From NCBI GenBank assembly GCA_015063535.1, contig SVTY01000002.1:80034-144033 (forward strand): 64,000 nucleotides of DNA, written 5' to 3'. Position numbers and translations under genes: made by a program. Shown here in pieces: positions 1 to 7,912 of this stretch (position 1 is its first letter; each line of letters opens with the position of its first letter). This DNA comes from Oscillospiraceae bacterium. GTDB lineage: Bacteria > Bacillota > Clostridia > Oscillospirales > CAG-272. The notes below the pieces were generated by a model. The model worked only from the letters and a program-made list of their open reading frames with translations, had not been told where the DNA came from and searched no databases.

Positions 1-320
1 TGGCATTGGAGAGCGACGAGGAAATGATCGATGTAGCCAATCGCATTTTGGCTCGCACCATGTCGGTTCGTGAGGTGGAAGCACTGGTTAAACGGATGAA
101 TACCGTGACCGATACGCCTGTGGAGGAAAAAATGCACCCGCAGATCAAGGTACAGATGAAGGAGTTGGAACGCCGTGCCATGTCCACCTTGGGCAGAAAG
201 GTGCGGATCTCCCGTTCGACCCGTAAGAAGGTCGTGGAGCTGACTTACGATAACGATGAAGACCTGGAAGCACTGCTGCGGAGTCTTTGCGGAGAAACAA
301 TTTTTGCGGAAACTGTATAA
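1..320 (+). CDS. parB: ParB/Spo0J chromosome partitioning protein, 3' end only
   Basis: The reading frame is already open at base 3 and ends at TAA 318-320, so about 105 C-terminal residues are visible and the start lies outside the window. The visible part carries the end of the DNA-binding region (SVREVEALVKR) followed by the C-terminal dimerisation segment (LGRKVRISRSTRKKVV, then an acidic DNDEDLEALL helix), as in ParB/Spo0J/Noc proteins that bind parS near the origin and load SMC. serS follows after 36 bases, probably in the same transcript. The parB-serS neighbourhood suggests the window begins close to oriC. The alternative is the paralogue Noc, which cannot be excluded without the N-terminus. 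Confidence 0.8.
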   Translation, partial: ALESDEEMIDVANRILARTMSVREVEALVKRMNTVTDTPVEEKMHPQIKVQMKELERRAMSTLGRKVRISRSTRKKVVELTYDNDEDLEALLRSLCGETIFAETV

Positions 321-356
321 TTACCAAAAAATGGAAATATAAAAGAGGAAAAAGAC

Positions 357-1637
357 ATGTTAGATATTCGATATATTAAGGAAAACCCGGAGGAAGTACT
401 GGCAAGACTGCAAAAGAAGGGAAAGGATGCCAAGGACGAAATTGCTCAAATTCTGTCGTTGGATGCCGAACGGCGCAATCTGATCGCCGAGACCGAGTCG
501 ATCAAGGCAGAGCAGAATAAAATGAACAAGCTGATCCCCGCCTATAAAAAGGAAGGGAAGGATGTTTCGGCTATTTTTGTGCAGATGAAGGAGATGTCTG
601 CCAAAACAAAAGCCATCGACGAGCGTCTGAAGGAGGTCGAAACACAGTTCAATTCGGTCATGCTGGGGCTGCCCAATCTGCCCGATGAGGATCTGCTGCC
701 CGGCGGCAAGGAGAACAATGAGCCGCTGCGGTTCTTCGGGGAGCCTAAGACCTTTGATTTCGAGCCGAAGAATCACGTAGATCTTTGTACCGATCTGGGG
801 CTGATCGACTATAAGCGGGGAACCAAGCTGTCCGGTGCCGGCTTCTGGATCTATCGGGGCATGGGCGCACGCTTGGAGTGGGCGCTGTTGAATTACTTTG
901 TGGATACGCACCTTGGCAACGGCTATGAGCTGGTGCTGGTGCCTCATATGCTGGGCTACGAATGCGGTTTGACGGCGGGACAGTTCCCGAAGTTTGCCGA
1001 TGATGTGTACTGGCTGGAGACCGCTGAGGATGAGCGCCGCCGCTTTATGCTTCCTACCGCCGAGACGGCACTGGTCTCTTTGCATCGTGATGAGATCCTG
1101 ACAGAGGCGGATCTGCCCCGTAAATATATCAGCTATACCCCCTGCTTCCGTCGGGAGGCGGGTAGCTACCGTGCCGATGAGCGAGGCATGGTCAGAGGAC
1201 ATCAGTTCAATAAGGTGGAGATGGTACAGTATACACTCCCCGAAAAGAGCGACGAGGCGTTTGAGGAGCTGGTGGCAAATGCAGAGAATCTGGTCAAGGG
1301 ACTGGGCTTCCATTTCCGCACGGTGAAGCTGGCGGCAGAGGATTGCTCGGCATCGATGGCAAGAACCTACGATATTGAGATCAATATTCCGTCCATGAAC
1401 GGCTATAAAGAGGTCTCCTCCGTGTCCAACGCAAGAGATTATCAGGCACGTCGGGGTATGATGCGTGTCAGACGGGAGGGCGGTAAGACCGAGTTCGTTC
1501 ATACGCTGAACGGCTCCGGCTTGGCAACCTCTCGGATCTTGCCCGCTTTGGTCGAGCAGAATCAGCAGGCGGATGGCTCCGTGGTGGTACCCGAGGTCTT
1601 GCGCAAGTACGTCGGAGTGGATATTATTAAAAAATAA
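357..1637 (+). CDS. serS: Serine--tRNA ligase
   Basis: Class II aminoacyl-tRNA synthetase that charges tRNA-Ser (and tRNA-Sec where present) in the cytoplasm. At 426 residues it is normal length. Residues 1-105 form the antiparallel coiled-coil arm that grips the tRNA-Ser long variable arm; the catalytic core follows with motif 2 (FRREAGSYRADERGMVRGHQF) split around residues 265-285 and motif 3 (GSGLATSRILPALVEQ) near 385-400. The ATG at 357 has GAGGAAAAAGAC in front. Its substrate tRNA-Ser(GCU) lies 2.7 kb downstream. No T-box leader is visible in the 36-base gap to parB, so the two are probably co-transcribed. Confidence 0.97.
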   Translation: MLDIRYIKENPEEVLARLQKKGKDAKDEIAQILSLDAERRNLIAETESIKAEQNKMNKLIPAYKKEGKDVSAIFVQMKEMSAKTKAIDERLKEVETQFNSVMLGLPNLPDEDLLPGGKENNEPLRFFGEPKTFDFEPKNHVDLCTDLGLIDYKRGTKLSGAGFWIYRGMGARLEWALLNYFVDTHLGNGYELVLVPHMLGYECGLTAGQFPKFADDVYWLETAEDERRRFMLPTAETALVSLHRDEILTEADLPRKYISYTPCFRREAGSYRADERGMVRGHQFNKVEMVQYTLPEKSDEAFEELVANAENLVKGLGFHFRTVKLAAEDCSASMARTYDIEINIPSMNGYKEVSSVSNARDYQARRGMMRVRREGGKTEFVHTLNGSGLATSRILPALVEQNQQADGSVVVPEVLRKYVGVDIIKK

Positions 1638-1650
1638 GAGAGATAAAGGG

Positions 1651-1710
1651 GATCGTGGGGCGTTGCCCCACACCCTATTTAAGAACTTTTTGAAAAAAAG
1701 TTCTTAAATA
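1651..1710 (-). repeat. Two-hairpin intergenic repeat, family C, copy 1 (inverted)
   Basis: Two adjacent palindromes: a G/C hairpin GTGGGGC-gtt-GCCCCAC (1655-1671) and an A/T hairpin TTTAAGAACTTTTT...AAGTTCTTAAA (1678-1708). The reverse complement matches the elements at 32511-32570 and 50831-50889 in order, spacing and most bases. It lies between serS and the next gene and may also help end the serS transcript. Function unknown. Confidence 0.85.
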
Positions 1711-1764
1711 TCTCAAAAACTTGCAAACACGAAAAAGACGGTTTTTGAGAGGGGAGATACGAGG

Positions 1765-2460
1765 ATGCATTGGAGTTTTACCGTTCTTGCCGCCGAACAA
1801 GGCTTGTCCTTGTGGCAGGAGTTGTGGCAATATTTTTATGAGACATATTTTACCGATGAGACGGTATATGAGCATTTGAATATGGGCGGCGGCTCTTTGA
1901 TCTCGGTGAGAAATATCATTTTCGGTCTGTTTTTCGGTTTGGTGGTTGCCGGCTTTGCCGTTGTGTTCAACAAACGGGTACCGGGTGGCTTTGTGCGCCT
2001 GCTTTTGAAGGAGGCGTGTCTGTCTCCCGAGACGGGAAGGACACTGCCCGAGCTGAACAGTGCGCATAAGCTGTATATCCGTTATGCGGTACGCCGCAGC
2101 GTGAGCTTGCGTCGGGTCGTCAAGTGCAGAGAAGAGGAGGACTATCTTGCCGAGGAAGCGGCAGAGGAGGAGGCATATGCCAAGCGGCGGGAGGAGGATC
2201 CGAGCCTGCCAAAGCATCGTCGTGTCAAGCCCTTCCGTATCGACCCGGATCGGCATCATTTTTACATCCCCGAGGAAATGAAATATACCGCTGAGATCAA
2301 GTTTGAAAAAAAGGGAACGACATGGTGGGGAGCGGTCTGCTTTGCGGTTATCATGCTGATCGTCTTTGTGCTTGTGTTGGTTGCCCTGCCTCAAATTTTA
2401 GAGGTATTGAATGATTTTGTGGGCAGTATCGGCGCAGACAATGCCGCTGATGCTATCTGA
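1765..2460 (+). CDS. Uncharacterised membrane protein with two predicted TM segments
   Basis: 231 residues. I do not recognise a family. Two hydrophobic stretches are visible: around 50-68 (IIFGLFFGLVVAGFAVVF) and around 187-211 (WWGAVCFAVIMLIVFVLVLVAL). Between them lies a roughly 120-residue, highly charged stretch rich in Arg and Glu (REEEDYLAEEAAEEEAYAKRREE), presumably cytoplasmic. The ATG at 1765 is preceded by GGGGAGATACGAGG. It sits 17 bases before rarA, so it is likely co-transcribed with it. A role in division or envelope near the origin is possible but not shown by the sequence. Confidence 0.7.
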   Translation: MHWSFTVLAAEQGLSLWQELWQYFYETYFTDETVYEHLNMGGGSLISVRNIIFGLFFGLVVAGFAVVFNKRVPGGFVRLLLKEACLSPETGRTLPELNSAHKLYIRYAVRRSVSLRRVVKCREEEDYLAEEAAEEEAYAKRREEDPSLPKHRRVKPFRIDPDRHHFYIPEEMKYTAEIKFEKKGTTWWGAVCFAVIMLIVFVLVLVALPQILEVLNDFVGSIGADNAADAI

Positions 2461-2477
2461 ATTGCGAGGAAAACCGA

Positions 2478-3701
2478 ATGAATACGATCCGAACCGCCGA
2501 GGCACTTCGGCCCAGAACCTTCGATGAGATCGTGGGACAGAGCCATCTGTTCGGCAAAAACGGAGTGATCCGCCGCATGCTTGCATCGGGACGGGTCACC
2601 AATATGATCTTTTACGGACCGCCCGGAACAGGGAAGACCACCGCCGCCGAAATCATCGCAAGAGAGTCCGGTATGGTCTTTCACCGCTTGAATGCGACCA
2701 CAGCCAGCCTGTCGGATGTGAAGGATATTTTGAGCAGTACCAACAATGTCTTTTGTACCGGCGGGATTCTGCTGTATATCGACGAGATCCAATATTTCAA
2801 TAAAAAGCAACAGCAAGCTCTGTTGGAATATATTGAGGACGGTCGGGTCACGCTGATAACCTCTACCACCGAAAATCCGCATTTTTATATTTATAATGCG
2901 ATCATTTCCCGTTCCTCCTTATTTGAATTTAAGCCGGTGGAGCCTGTCGAGTGCGTCAAAGCCTTGCGTCGGGCGTTGGAATGGCTGAATCGGGAGCAGG
3001 GAACTGAAAAGACGGTGAGCGAAGAAACGCTGTTGTATATCGCCCGTTCTACATTGGGGGATGTGCGCCATGCGATCGTTTTGTTTGAAAATTCTTATTT
3101 TGCGGCTGATGGGGAAATTACACAGGAAACGGTGGACGGCTTCCATGTCCGAGTGGGGAATTTCGATGACGATACCCACTATGATCTGCTATCCTGCTTG
3201 CAAAAGTCGATCCGAGGCTCCGATCCCGATGCCGCCGCTTTTTATGTGGCAAAGCTGCTGTCGTTGGGAGAGCTGATCTCGGTCTGCCGCCGTCTTCAGG
3301 TCATTGCCAACGAGGACGTGGGGCTTGCCCATTCCATGGCGGCGGTGGTGACCCGTGCCTGCTGTGAATCGGCAAAGGAGCTGGGAATGCCCGAGGCAAG
3401 GATCCCGTTGGCGCATGCCGCCATCCTACTTGCCACCTCTCCCAAATCCAATTCCGCTTATGTGGCGGTCAATGAAGCTATGGCGGATATCGAGCAGGGA
3501 AGGGGACGGAATGTTCCGCCTCATCTGCAAAGCCCGCTTTTCAAGGGCTATCAATATCCCCATGATTATCCGAATCATTATGTCAAGCAGCAGTATCTTC
3601 CCGAGGATCTGAAGGATAAGCAGTATTATCGGTGGGGAGAAAATAAAAATGAGCAAGCCGCAAAGAGCTATGCGGAGAAGATCAAGGGAGAAAAAGGATA
3701 A
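2478..3701 (+). CDS. rarA: Replication-associated recombination protein A (RarA/MgsA AAA+ ATPase)
   Basis: AAA+ ATPase of the clamp-loader-like RarA/MgsA/WRNIP1 family, acting at stalled or gapped replication forks. 407 residues. Walker A GPPGTGKTT lies around residues 48-56, Walker B LLYIDEIQYFNKKQQQALL around 97-115 and sensor 1 STTENPHFY near 130; the C-terminal half carries the family's oligomerisation region ending in a conserved PHDYPNHYVKQQYLP stretch. GAGGAAA precedes the ATG. The gene name mgsA is also used for this family but would be confused with methylglyoxal synthase, so rarA is used here. Confidence 0.93.
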   Translation: MNTIRTAEALRPRTFDEIVGQSHLFGKNGVIRRMLASGRVTNMIFYGPPGTGKTTAAEIIARESGMVFHRLNATTASLSDVKDILSSTNNVFCTGGILLYIDEIQYFNKKQQQALLEYIEDGRVTLITSTTENPHFYIYNAIISRSSLFEFKPVEPVECVKALRRALEWLNREQGTEKTVSEETLLYIARSTLGDVRHAIVLFENSYFAADGEITQETVDGFHVRVGNFDDDTHYDLLSCLQKSIRGSDPDAAAFYVAKLLSLGELISVCRRLQVIANEDVGLAHSMAAVVTRACCESAKELGMPEARIPLAHAAILLATSPKSNSAYVAVNEAMADIEQGRGRNVPPHLQSPLFKGYQYPHDYPNHYVKQQYLPEDLKDKQYYRWGENKNEQAAKSYAEKIKGEKG

Positions 3702-3721
3702 AAAGAAAGGAGCCTGCCCAT

Positions 3722-4261
3722 ATGGAACGCATCAAAGAGATGATCCGACGGAGAAAGCAACTGATCCTATATCTGCTTTTCGGGGCAGTGACAACGGTTT
3801 GTTCCCTGTTGGCATGTTATATCACTCTGCGGGTCGGCGTTGTTTTTTGGCACGACGAGCAGGGCGACCCTACGGCTGGGTTGGATATTTTGGGAAGTGC
3901 AAGCCAGTGGGTGGTCGGCGTGCTTGTGGCGTTCGTGACCAATAAAAAATGGGTTTTTACCGATGCGGAGCACGGCAGGAAGGCGACGTGGAAGCAGTTG
4001 GGAACCTTTTCGGGCTCCCGTGTGTTTACTTTTGTTTTAGAGGCGGGTATCAATTTGGGCGTGATCGCCCTGCTGGAGGCGTTACACTATCCTTCTCCTG
4101 CTTTCGATTTATTCGGCGTTTCCTTTGAGCTGTCCGAGCGGATCTGGGCAAAGGTGGTGTCGTCTGTTGTGGTGGTGTTTACGAATTATTATATCAGCAA
4201 GCTCTTTGTGTTTCGCAAAAAGGACGAAAAAACCCTTCAGACGGATGACTGTAAGGAATGA
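3722..4261 (+). CDS. GtrA-family membrane protein
   Basis: 179 residues with about four hydrophobic segments and the GtrA signatures: an N-terminal LILYLLFGAVTTVCSLLACY segment, TNKKWVFT near the middle and a C-terminal TNYYISKLFVFRKK. GtrA proteins are thought to flip or help flip polyprenyl-linked sugars for surface glycan modification. AAAGGAG lies before the ATG at 3722, and the gene follows rarA by 20 bases, so it probably belongs to the same transcript. No glycosyltransferase partner is next to it, so the substrate cannot be inferred. Confidence 0.85.
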   Translation: MERIKEMIRRRKQLILYLLFGAVTTVCSLLACYITLRVGVVFWHDEQGDPTAGLDILGSASQWVVGVLVAFVTNKKWVFTDAEHGRKATWKQLGTFSGSRVFTFVLEAGINLGVIALLEALHYPSPAFDLFGVSFELSERIWAKVVSSVVVVFTNYYISKLFVFRKKDEKTLQTDDCKE

Positions 4262-4307
4262 GGCATCGGAAAAAAGAAAGAAAAACGAAAAAGAATCAAA
4301 AAAGATA

Positions 4308-4336
4308 TTGACAAACGGCAGAAAATGGGGTATAAT
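4308..4336 (+). promoter_or_regulatory. Consensus sigma-A promoter of tRNA-Ser
   Basis: TTGACA at 4308-4313 and TATAAT at 4331-4336 with a 17-bp spacer, a perfect match to the consensus, about 47 bases upstream of the mature tRNA 5' end. Confidence 0.92.
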
Positions 4337-4382
4337 AGTTAGGCAAGTTCGGAAATCGGCGGACTTGCGGGGATATCTTTTT

Positions 4383-4476
4383 GGAGAAGTACTCAAGTTG
4401 GCCGAAGAGGCGCCCCTGCTAAGGGTGTAGGCCGGCATAAACCGGCGCGAGAGTTCAAATCTCTCCTTCTCCGCCA
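4383..4476 (+). tRNA. tRNA-Ser(GCU), CCA encoded
   Basis: A complete 94-base cloverleaf. The acceptor stem GGAGAAG (4383-4389) pairs with CTTCTCC (4466-4472), followed by discriminator G and encoded CCA. The anticodon loop CTGCTAA between CCC and GGG gives anticodon GCT, reading AGC/AGU serine codons. The long variable arm GGCCGGCATAAACCGGC is the class II hallmark of tRNA-Ser. The T loop is GAGAGTTCAAATCTCTC. It has its own promoter and terminator. Confidence 0.97.
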
Positions 4477-4482
4477 AATAAG

Positions 4483-4517
4483 AACCGCAATTCTGATACA
4501 AAGGGATTGCGGTTTTT
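4483..4517 (+). terminator. Intrinsic terminator of tRNA-Ser
   Basis: AACCGCAAT (4483-4491) pairs with ATTGCGGTT (4506-4514), followed by TTT. The right arm also contains the -35 box of the next gene's promoter. Confidence 0.85.
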
Positions 4518-4535
4518 GAATTATTATGGTATAAT
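4507..4535 (+). promoter_or_regulatory. Promoter of the orphan gene at 4567, overlapping the tRNA terminator
   Basis: TTGCGG at 4507-4512 and TATAAT at 4530-4535 with a 17-bp spacer. The -35 box is a 4/6 match and lies in the right arm of the tRNA terminator, so an RNA polymerase terminating there would sit on the promoter. Confidence 0.65.
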
Positions 4536-4566
4536 TAAGTCAAATCAACACAAAGGAGTTTCAACA

Positions 4567-5157
4567 ATGATCAATATTACAGAAAAAATATCCTCAAAAG
4601 TAAAGTCGATCATGGACACGTGGGCGGAAGCTGATATTTATGCAATTTCCTTTTTTGTATACTCTAACGAAAGCTATGAATACAAGGAATTCAGCAACGT
4701 GTCATCCTTTGCAATCAGCTACAATACAGAATCTGATTGTGATGGCGCAGATCTGTATGATGAAGAACGTTGGAACTATGCTTTTTGGCGACAAGACGAA
4801 TTTCCCATCATTAACCCCGACGAGCCTGACGAATTGACCAATCTGCTTTTTGAGTGGTACAAGGAAAACGGGATTAACAATATCGGTGAAGAAGACGATG
4901 ATTGTTATGACGAAGATTTCAATTATATTGGCAAAGGTCCTGTTGGACATTATGAACTTTTGCAGATCGTTGCAGAGGTAGCAAAAAAACTGCAATCGGA
5001 AGGATATACAGAAGCGCATTTTGGTAAAAAACTTCCCATCATTATTCATGGACTTGAGTATGCTTGGTATGACATCGAAGCAACACAGAAAGCCAACCTG
5101 AACGGCGAAGCTGATACCTTTATTCAAGCCATGAAGGATTTAGGTATGATTGACTAA
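4567..5157 (+). CDS. Acidic orphan protein, possibly DUF4303-like
   Basis: 196 residues from ATG 4567, which has AAAGGAG nine bases upstream; an in-frame upstream extension to 4507 starts inside the tRNA terminator and is unlikely. The protein is soluble and very acidic (GEEDDDCYDED around residues 118-128), with an aromatic N-terminal half (DIYAISFFVYSNESYEY, RWNYAFW) that reminds me of DUF4303 proteins, some of which sit in toxin-immunity loci; this family call is from memory and weak. The gene is visibly A/T-richer than its neighbours, uses more AAA/AAT codons, has its own promoter and terminator and sits directly behind a tRNA. Together these suggest recent acquisition. No integrase or flanking repeat of the tRNA end is visible. 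Confidence 0.6.
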   Translation: MINITEKISSKVKSIMDTWAEADIYAISFFVYSNESYEYKEFSNVSSFAISYNTESDCDGADLYDEERWNYAFWRQDEFPIINPDEPDELTNLLFEWYKENGINNIGEEDDDCYDEDFNYIGKGPVGHYELLQIVAEVAKKLQSEGYTEAHFGKKLPIIIHGLEYAWYDIEATQKANLNGEADTFIQAMKDLGMID

Positions 5158-5185
5158 GTTTGTATCAAAAATATAGTTATTAGCC

Positions 5186-5225
5186 AAGCCAAAAGCGATG
5201 CAACCATAGCGTTTGGCTTTCTTTG
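5186..5225 (+). terminator. Terminator of the orphan gene
   Basis: AAGCCAAAaGCgATG pairs with CATaGCgTTTGGCTT (two mismatches), followed by a short T-rich run (TCTTTGTTTG). Confidence 0.65.
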
Positions 5226-5251
5226 TTTGAAAGCGAAAATGCCGTACCCCC

Positions 5252-5280
5252 TTGACAAGTGCCTGCTTTTGTGGTAAAAT
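5252..5280 (+). promoter_or_regulatory. Sigma-A promoter of prfB
   Basis: TTGACA 5252-5257 and TAAAAT 5275-5280 with a 17-bp spacer. The predicted RNA start is near 5287, leaving a leader of about 57 bases before the preferred start codon. Confidence 0.88.
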
Positions 5281-5343
5281 AAAACAGTTAAGGATATACT
5301 ACTATTATGAAATGAAAAAGCAACGCTGTTGCGGGAGGTTTCT

Positions 5344-6450
5344 TTGATTATTGCATTGGAAGACGCAAAATATAAGCTGATCGGTATGCGGACGGATATT
5401 GAGGATCTGGGCTCGGCTCTTCGGATTGGGGAGCTTCGTGCTCTTGCTGAGGAGCTGGATCGGCAGACTTTGGATCCCGATTTTTGGTCGAATCAGGAAA
5501 ATTCCTCCAAGGTTTTGCAAAAGGTAAAGCAGACCAAGGATACCATAGAGGGCTTTGATTCCTTACAGGAGCGGCTGGAGGATGCCATTACCTTGGCGGA
5601 AATGGCAATTGAGGAAAACGACGAGAGCTATGTGGAGGAAGTGGAGAGCGAGCTGCAACAGATTGCCAAGATCGCAGAGGAGCGTCGCATAGAGATTCTT
5701 CTGTCGGGCGAGTACGATAAAAACAACGCCATTGTTTCCTTCCATCCCGGCGCGGGCGGCACCGAGGCGCAGGATTGGGCGCAGATGCTGTACCGCATGA
5801 TTACCCGTTGGGCAGAGCGCAGAGGCTACAAATATAAGCTTCTTGACTGGCTGGACGGCGATGCCGCAGGTATTAAGAGTGCAACGATCATGGTCGAGGG
5901 CTTGAATGCCTACGGCTATTTGAAGGCGGAGAACGGCGTTCACCGCTTGGTGCGTGTCTCTCCCTTTGATGCCGCAGGCAGACGGCAGACCTCCTTTGCA
6001 TCCATCGAGGTCATGCCCGAATTTGATAACATCGACAAGGTGGAGATTCGGGACGAGGATATCGAGGTGACCGCCCATCGCTCCAGCGGTGCGGGCGGAC
6101 AGCATATCAACAAGACCGATTCTGCTATCCGTATTTTGCATAAGCCTACGGGCATTGTCGTAGGCTGTCAGACCGAACGTTCTCAGCTTCAGAACAAGGA
6201 AACGGCAATGAAGATGCTGAAGGCGAAGCTGATGGAGATCAAAATTCGGGAACGCCTTGATACCATCGAGGATATTCAGGGAAATAAGACCAATATCGAG
6301 TGGGGCTCTCAGATCTGCTCCTATGTCTTTATGCCCTATACCTTGGCAAAGGATACCCGTACAGGGCATGAGGATGGCAATATCTCCGCTGTCATGGACG
6401 GAGAGATCGACGAGTTTATTAACGAATATTTGAAAATGAATGCGAAATAG
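5344..6450 (+). CDS. prfB: Peptide chain release factor 2
   Basis: Recognises UGA and UAA stop codons and triggers peptide release. The GGQ motif (SSGAGGQHINKTDSA, about residues 240-254) and the RF2 anticodon tripeptide SPF (in VRVSPFDAAGRRQ) are both present, with the N-terminal helical domain before them. 368 residues from TTG 5344, which has GGGAGG five bases upstream; the same frame remains open to a TTG at 5329 that lacks a good ribosome site. The start region contains GGGAGG-TTT-CTT-TGA, nearly the classical RF2 frameshift motif, but an upstream frame ending in this TGA (ATG 5312) would need a -1 or +2 shift, not +1, to enter this gene. I therefore annotate a plain TTG start. Confidence 0.93.
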   Translation: MIIALEDAKYKLIGMRTDIEDLGSALRIGELRALAEELDRQTLDPDFWSNQENSSKVLQKVKQTKDTIEGFDSLQERLEDAITLAEMAIEENDESYVEEVESELQQIAKIAEERRIEILLSGEYDKNNAIVSFHPGAGGTEAQDWAQMLYRMITRWAERRGYKYKLLDWLDGDAAGIKSATIMVEGLNAYGYLKAENGVHRLVRVSPFDAAGRRQTSFASIEVMPEFDNIDKVEIRDEDIEVTAHRSSGAGGQHINKTDSAIRILHKPTGIVVGCQTERSQLQNKETAMKMLKAKLMEIKIRERLDTIEDIQGNKTNIEWGSQICSYVFMPYTLAKDTRTGHEDGNISAVMDGEIDEFINEYLKMNAK

Positions 6451-6455
6451 AATGC

Positions 6456-6487
6456 GGTTACTTTTCTTTTAAAAAAGAAAAGTAACC
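6456..6487 (+). repeat. A/T palindromic repeat, family A, copy 1
   Basis: A perfect 15-bp inverted repeat, GGTTACTTTTCTTTT / AAAAGAAAAGTAACC, with a two-base centre, followed by the family tail CAAAAGAAAAC. It begins six bases after the prfB stop. There is no T-run after the hairpin, so it is not a classical terminator. Confidence 0.85.
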
Positions 6488-6606
6488 AAAAGAAAACTTT
6501 ACCAATTTTATCTTGAAAGTTTGCAATAAAGTAAAAAACAAAGCAAAAAATACAGTTACGGCTTTATGTAGGCGCAACAAAAAATTTTGCTTTGTTTTCT
6601 TTTTTG

Positions 6607-6638
6607 GTACTTTTTTCTTTTTTAAAAGAAAAAAGTAC
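6607..6638 (-). repeat. A/T palindromic repeat, family A, copy 2 (inverted)
   Basis: GTACTTTTTTCTTTT / AAAAGAAAAAAGTAC, preceded by TTTGCTTTGTTTTCTTTTTTG, which is the reverse complement of the family-A tail. It faces copy 1 across about 120 bases. Confidence 0.8.
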
Positions 6639-6735
6639 AGTCCTTTCCTTCTAACTCCACAAAACCGTCACGAAAAAATCATCGAAAATTTAGGGAAAGC
6701 GGAGAAGTGTTCACAGAAAGTTTATAAATATATGA

Positions 6736-6741
6736 TATAAT
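6736..6741 (+). promoter_or_regulatory. Possible -10 box for the Gld-type ABC operon
   Basis: TATAAT at 6736-6741. The best -35 candidate, TTCACA at 6710-6715, is 20 bp away, so the promoter is weak or needs an activator. Confidence 0.35.
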
Positions 6742-6811
6742 GTACTCTGTATCATAATATTTTTTGAAAACAGGAAAATACGCAAAAAACAGGAAAGGAA
6801 ATTCCCGAATT

Positions 6812-7897
6812 ATGATAAAAATTGAGCATCTGGTAAAGAACTACGGCTCCAACTGTGCCGTGGACGATATCAGCTTTGAGGTAAAGAAGGGAGAGATCGT
6901 CGGTCTGCTTGGCCCGAACGGAGCGGGAAAGAGTACGACGATGAACATTCTGACGGGGTATTTATCTGCCACATCGGGCAGTGTATCGGTTGCGGGCTTT
7001 GACGTACTGGACAATCCGTTGGAGGCGAAGAAGCACATCGGTTATTTGCCTGAGCAGCCGCCGCTGTATCTGGACATGACGGTGGAGGAGTATCTGATCT
7101 TCAACTACAATCTGAAGGGCTGTAAGCTGAATCGGGACAAGCACTTGGAGGAGATCTGCGACGTGGTGAAGATCCGTGATGTGTACAAGCGGATCATCAA
7201 GAATCTGTCCAAGGGCTATCGCCAGAGAGTCGGCATTGCGCAGGCACTGATCGGTTCTCCCGAGGTGATCATTTTCGACGAGCCGACGGTGGGACTTGAC
7301 CCCAAGCAGATCATCGAGGTGCGTAATTTGCTGCGAAATTTGGGGAAGGATCACACAGTAATTCTATCTACCCACATTTTGCAGGAGGTGCAGGCAGTCT
7401 GCGATCGGATCGTCATTATCAATAAGGGTAAGATCGTGGCAGACGAGCTGACCGAGAATATTACAAGAGCGGTGGAGAACAACCGTCGCTTTACGGTAAA
7501 GATCTGCGGTCCGCAGAAGGAGGTTCTTGCCATGCTTCGCTCCAAGCCCGGTATCGTGTATGCCGAGGTCATGCCGCAGAGAGACGGCGAGGCATATTGC
7601 TACACCGTGGAGAGCGAGGTCGGAGTGGATATTCGGAAGAATCTGTTTTACACCTTGGCGGAAAAGAACTGGCCCTTAGTGGGCATGGAGGCACTGGGCA
7701 TGAGCCTGGAGGATATCTTCATTGCCATTGTGGATCAGTCCTCTCAGAAAAATCGCTATGAGCGTCGGACAAAGACCCGTGTCGGCGCACGGGGCGAGGC
7801 AGAGAAGGATTTTGCCAAGACCGCCATGGAGAATGCCGGAAAGAAGCAGGGCGGAGAATTTTCCGCACTCTTCGGTGACGGCGAAGAGCAAAAGTAA
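6812..7897 (+). CDS. ABC transporter ATP-binding protein (GldA/NosF type)
   Basis: 361 residues from ATG 6812, preceded by AGGAAAGGAA; an upstream in-frame ATG at 6764 has no ribosome site. Walker A GPNGAGKST lies at residues 34-42, the signature LSKGYRQRVGIAQAL around 135-149 and Walker B VIIFDEPTVGLDP around 153-165, followed by the H-loop STHIL. The C-terminal 100 residues form the extra domain common in ABC-2 exporter ATPases, with a charged tail. It energises the permease and GldG-like proteins encoded next. The four genes overlap or nearly abut, which indicates one complex. Confidence 0.9.
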   Translation: MIKIEHLVKNYGSNCAVDDISFEVKKGEIVGLLGPNGAGKSTTMNILTGYLSATSGSVSVAGFDVLDNPLEAKKHIGYLPEQPPLYLDMTVEEYLIFNYNLKGCKLNRDKHLEEICDVVKIRDVYKRIIKNLSKGYRQRVGIAQALIGSPEVIIFDEPTVGLDPKQIIEVRNLLRNLGKDHTVILSTHILQEVQAVCDRIVIINKGKIVADELTENITRAVENNRRFTVKICGPQKEVLAMLRSKPGIVYAEVMPQRDGEAYCYTVESEVGVDIRKNLFYTLAEKNWPLVGMEALGMSLEDIFIAIVDQSSQKNRYERRTKTRVGARGEAEKDFAKTAMENAGKKQGGEFSALFGDGEEQK

Positions 7898-7912
7898 GGA
7901 GGGAGAAGGAAG

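Larger units (their letters stand above)
6451..6811. other. 361-base gene-free stretch with two inverted A/T palindromes
   Basis: It contains family-A repeat copies at 6456-6487 and 6607-6638 in inverted orientation, A/T-rich spacer DNA between them and a -10-like TATAAT at 6736-6741 upstream of the ABC transporter genes. A short open frame across it (6513-6740) is low complexity and made of repeat sequence; I see no gene. Confidence 0.7.

Noticed and set aside
360-1673. Long minus-strand open frame (437 codons) opposite serS
   Set aside because: Mirror of a strongly conserved synthetase gene; the product is low in recognisable motifs, with no ribosome site or promoter. Similar long antisense frames opposite the GldG gene, the giant surface protein, the M42 genes and thrS follow from codon bias.
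4383-5250. Integrated element at tRNA-Ser
   Set aside because: No integrase and no second copy of the tRNA 3' end were found downstream; only the composition and position of the orphan gene hint at transfer.
6513-6740. Short open frame in the prfB-ABC gap
   Set aside because: It is composed of repeat-derived Lys/Phe runs and lacks a ribosome site; it runs across the palindromes.
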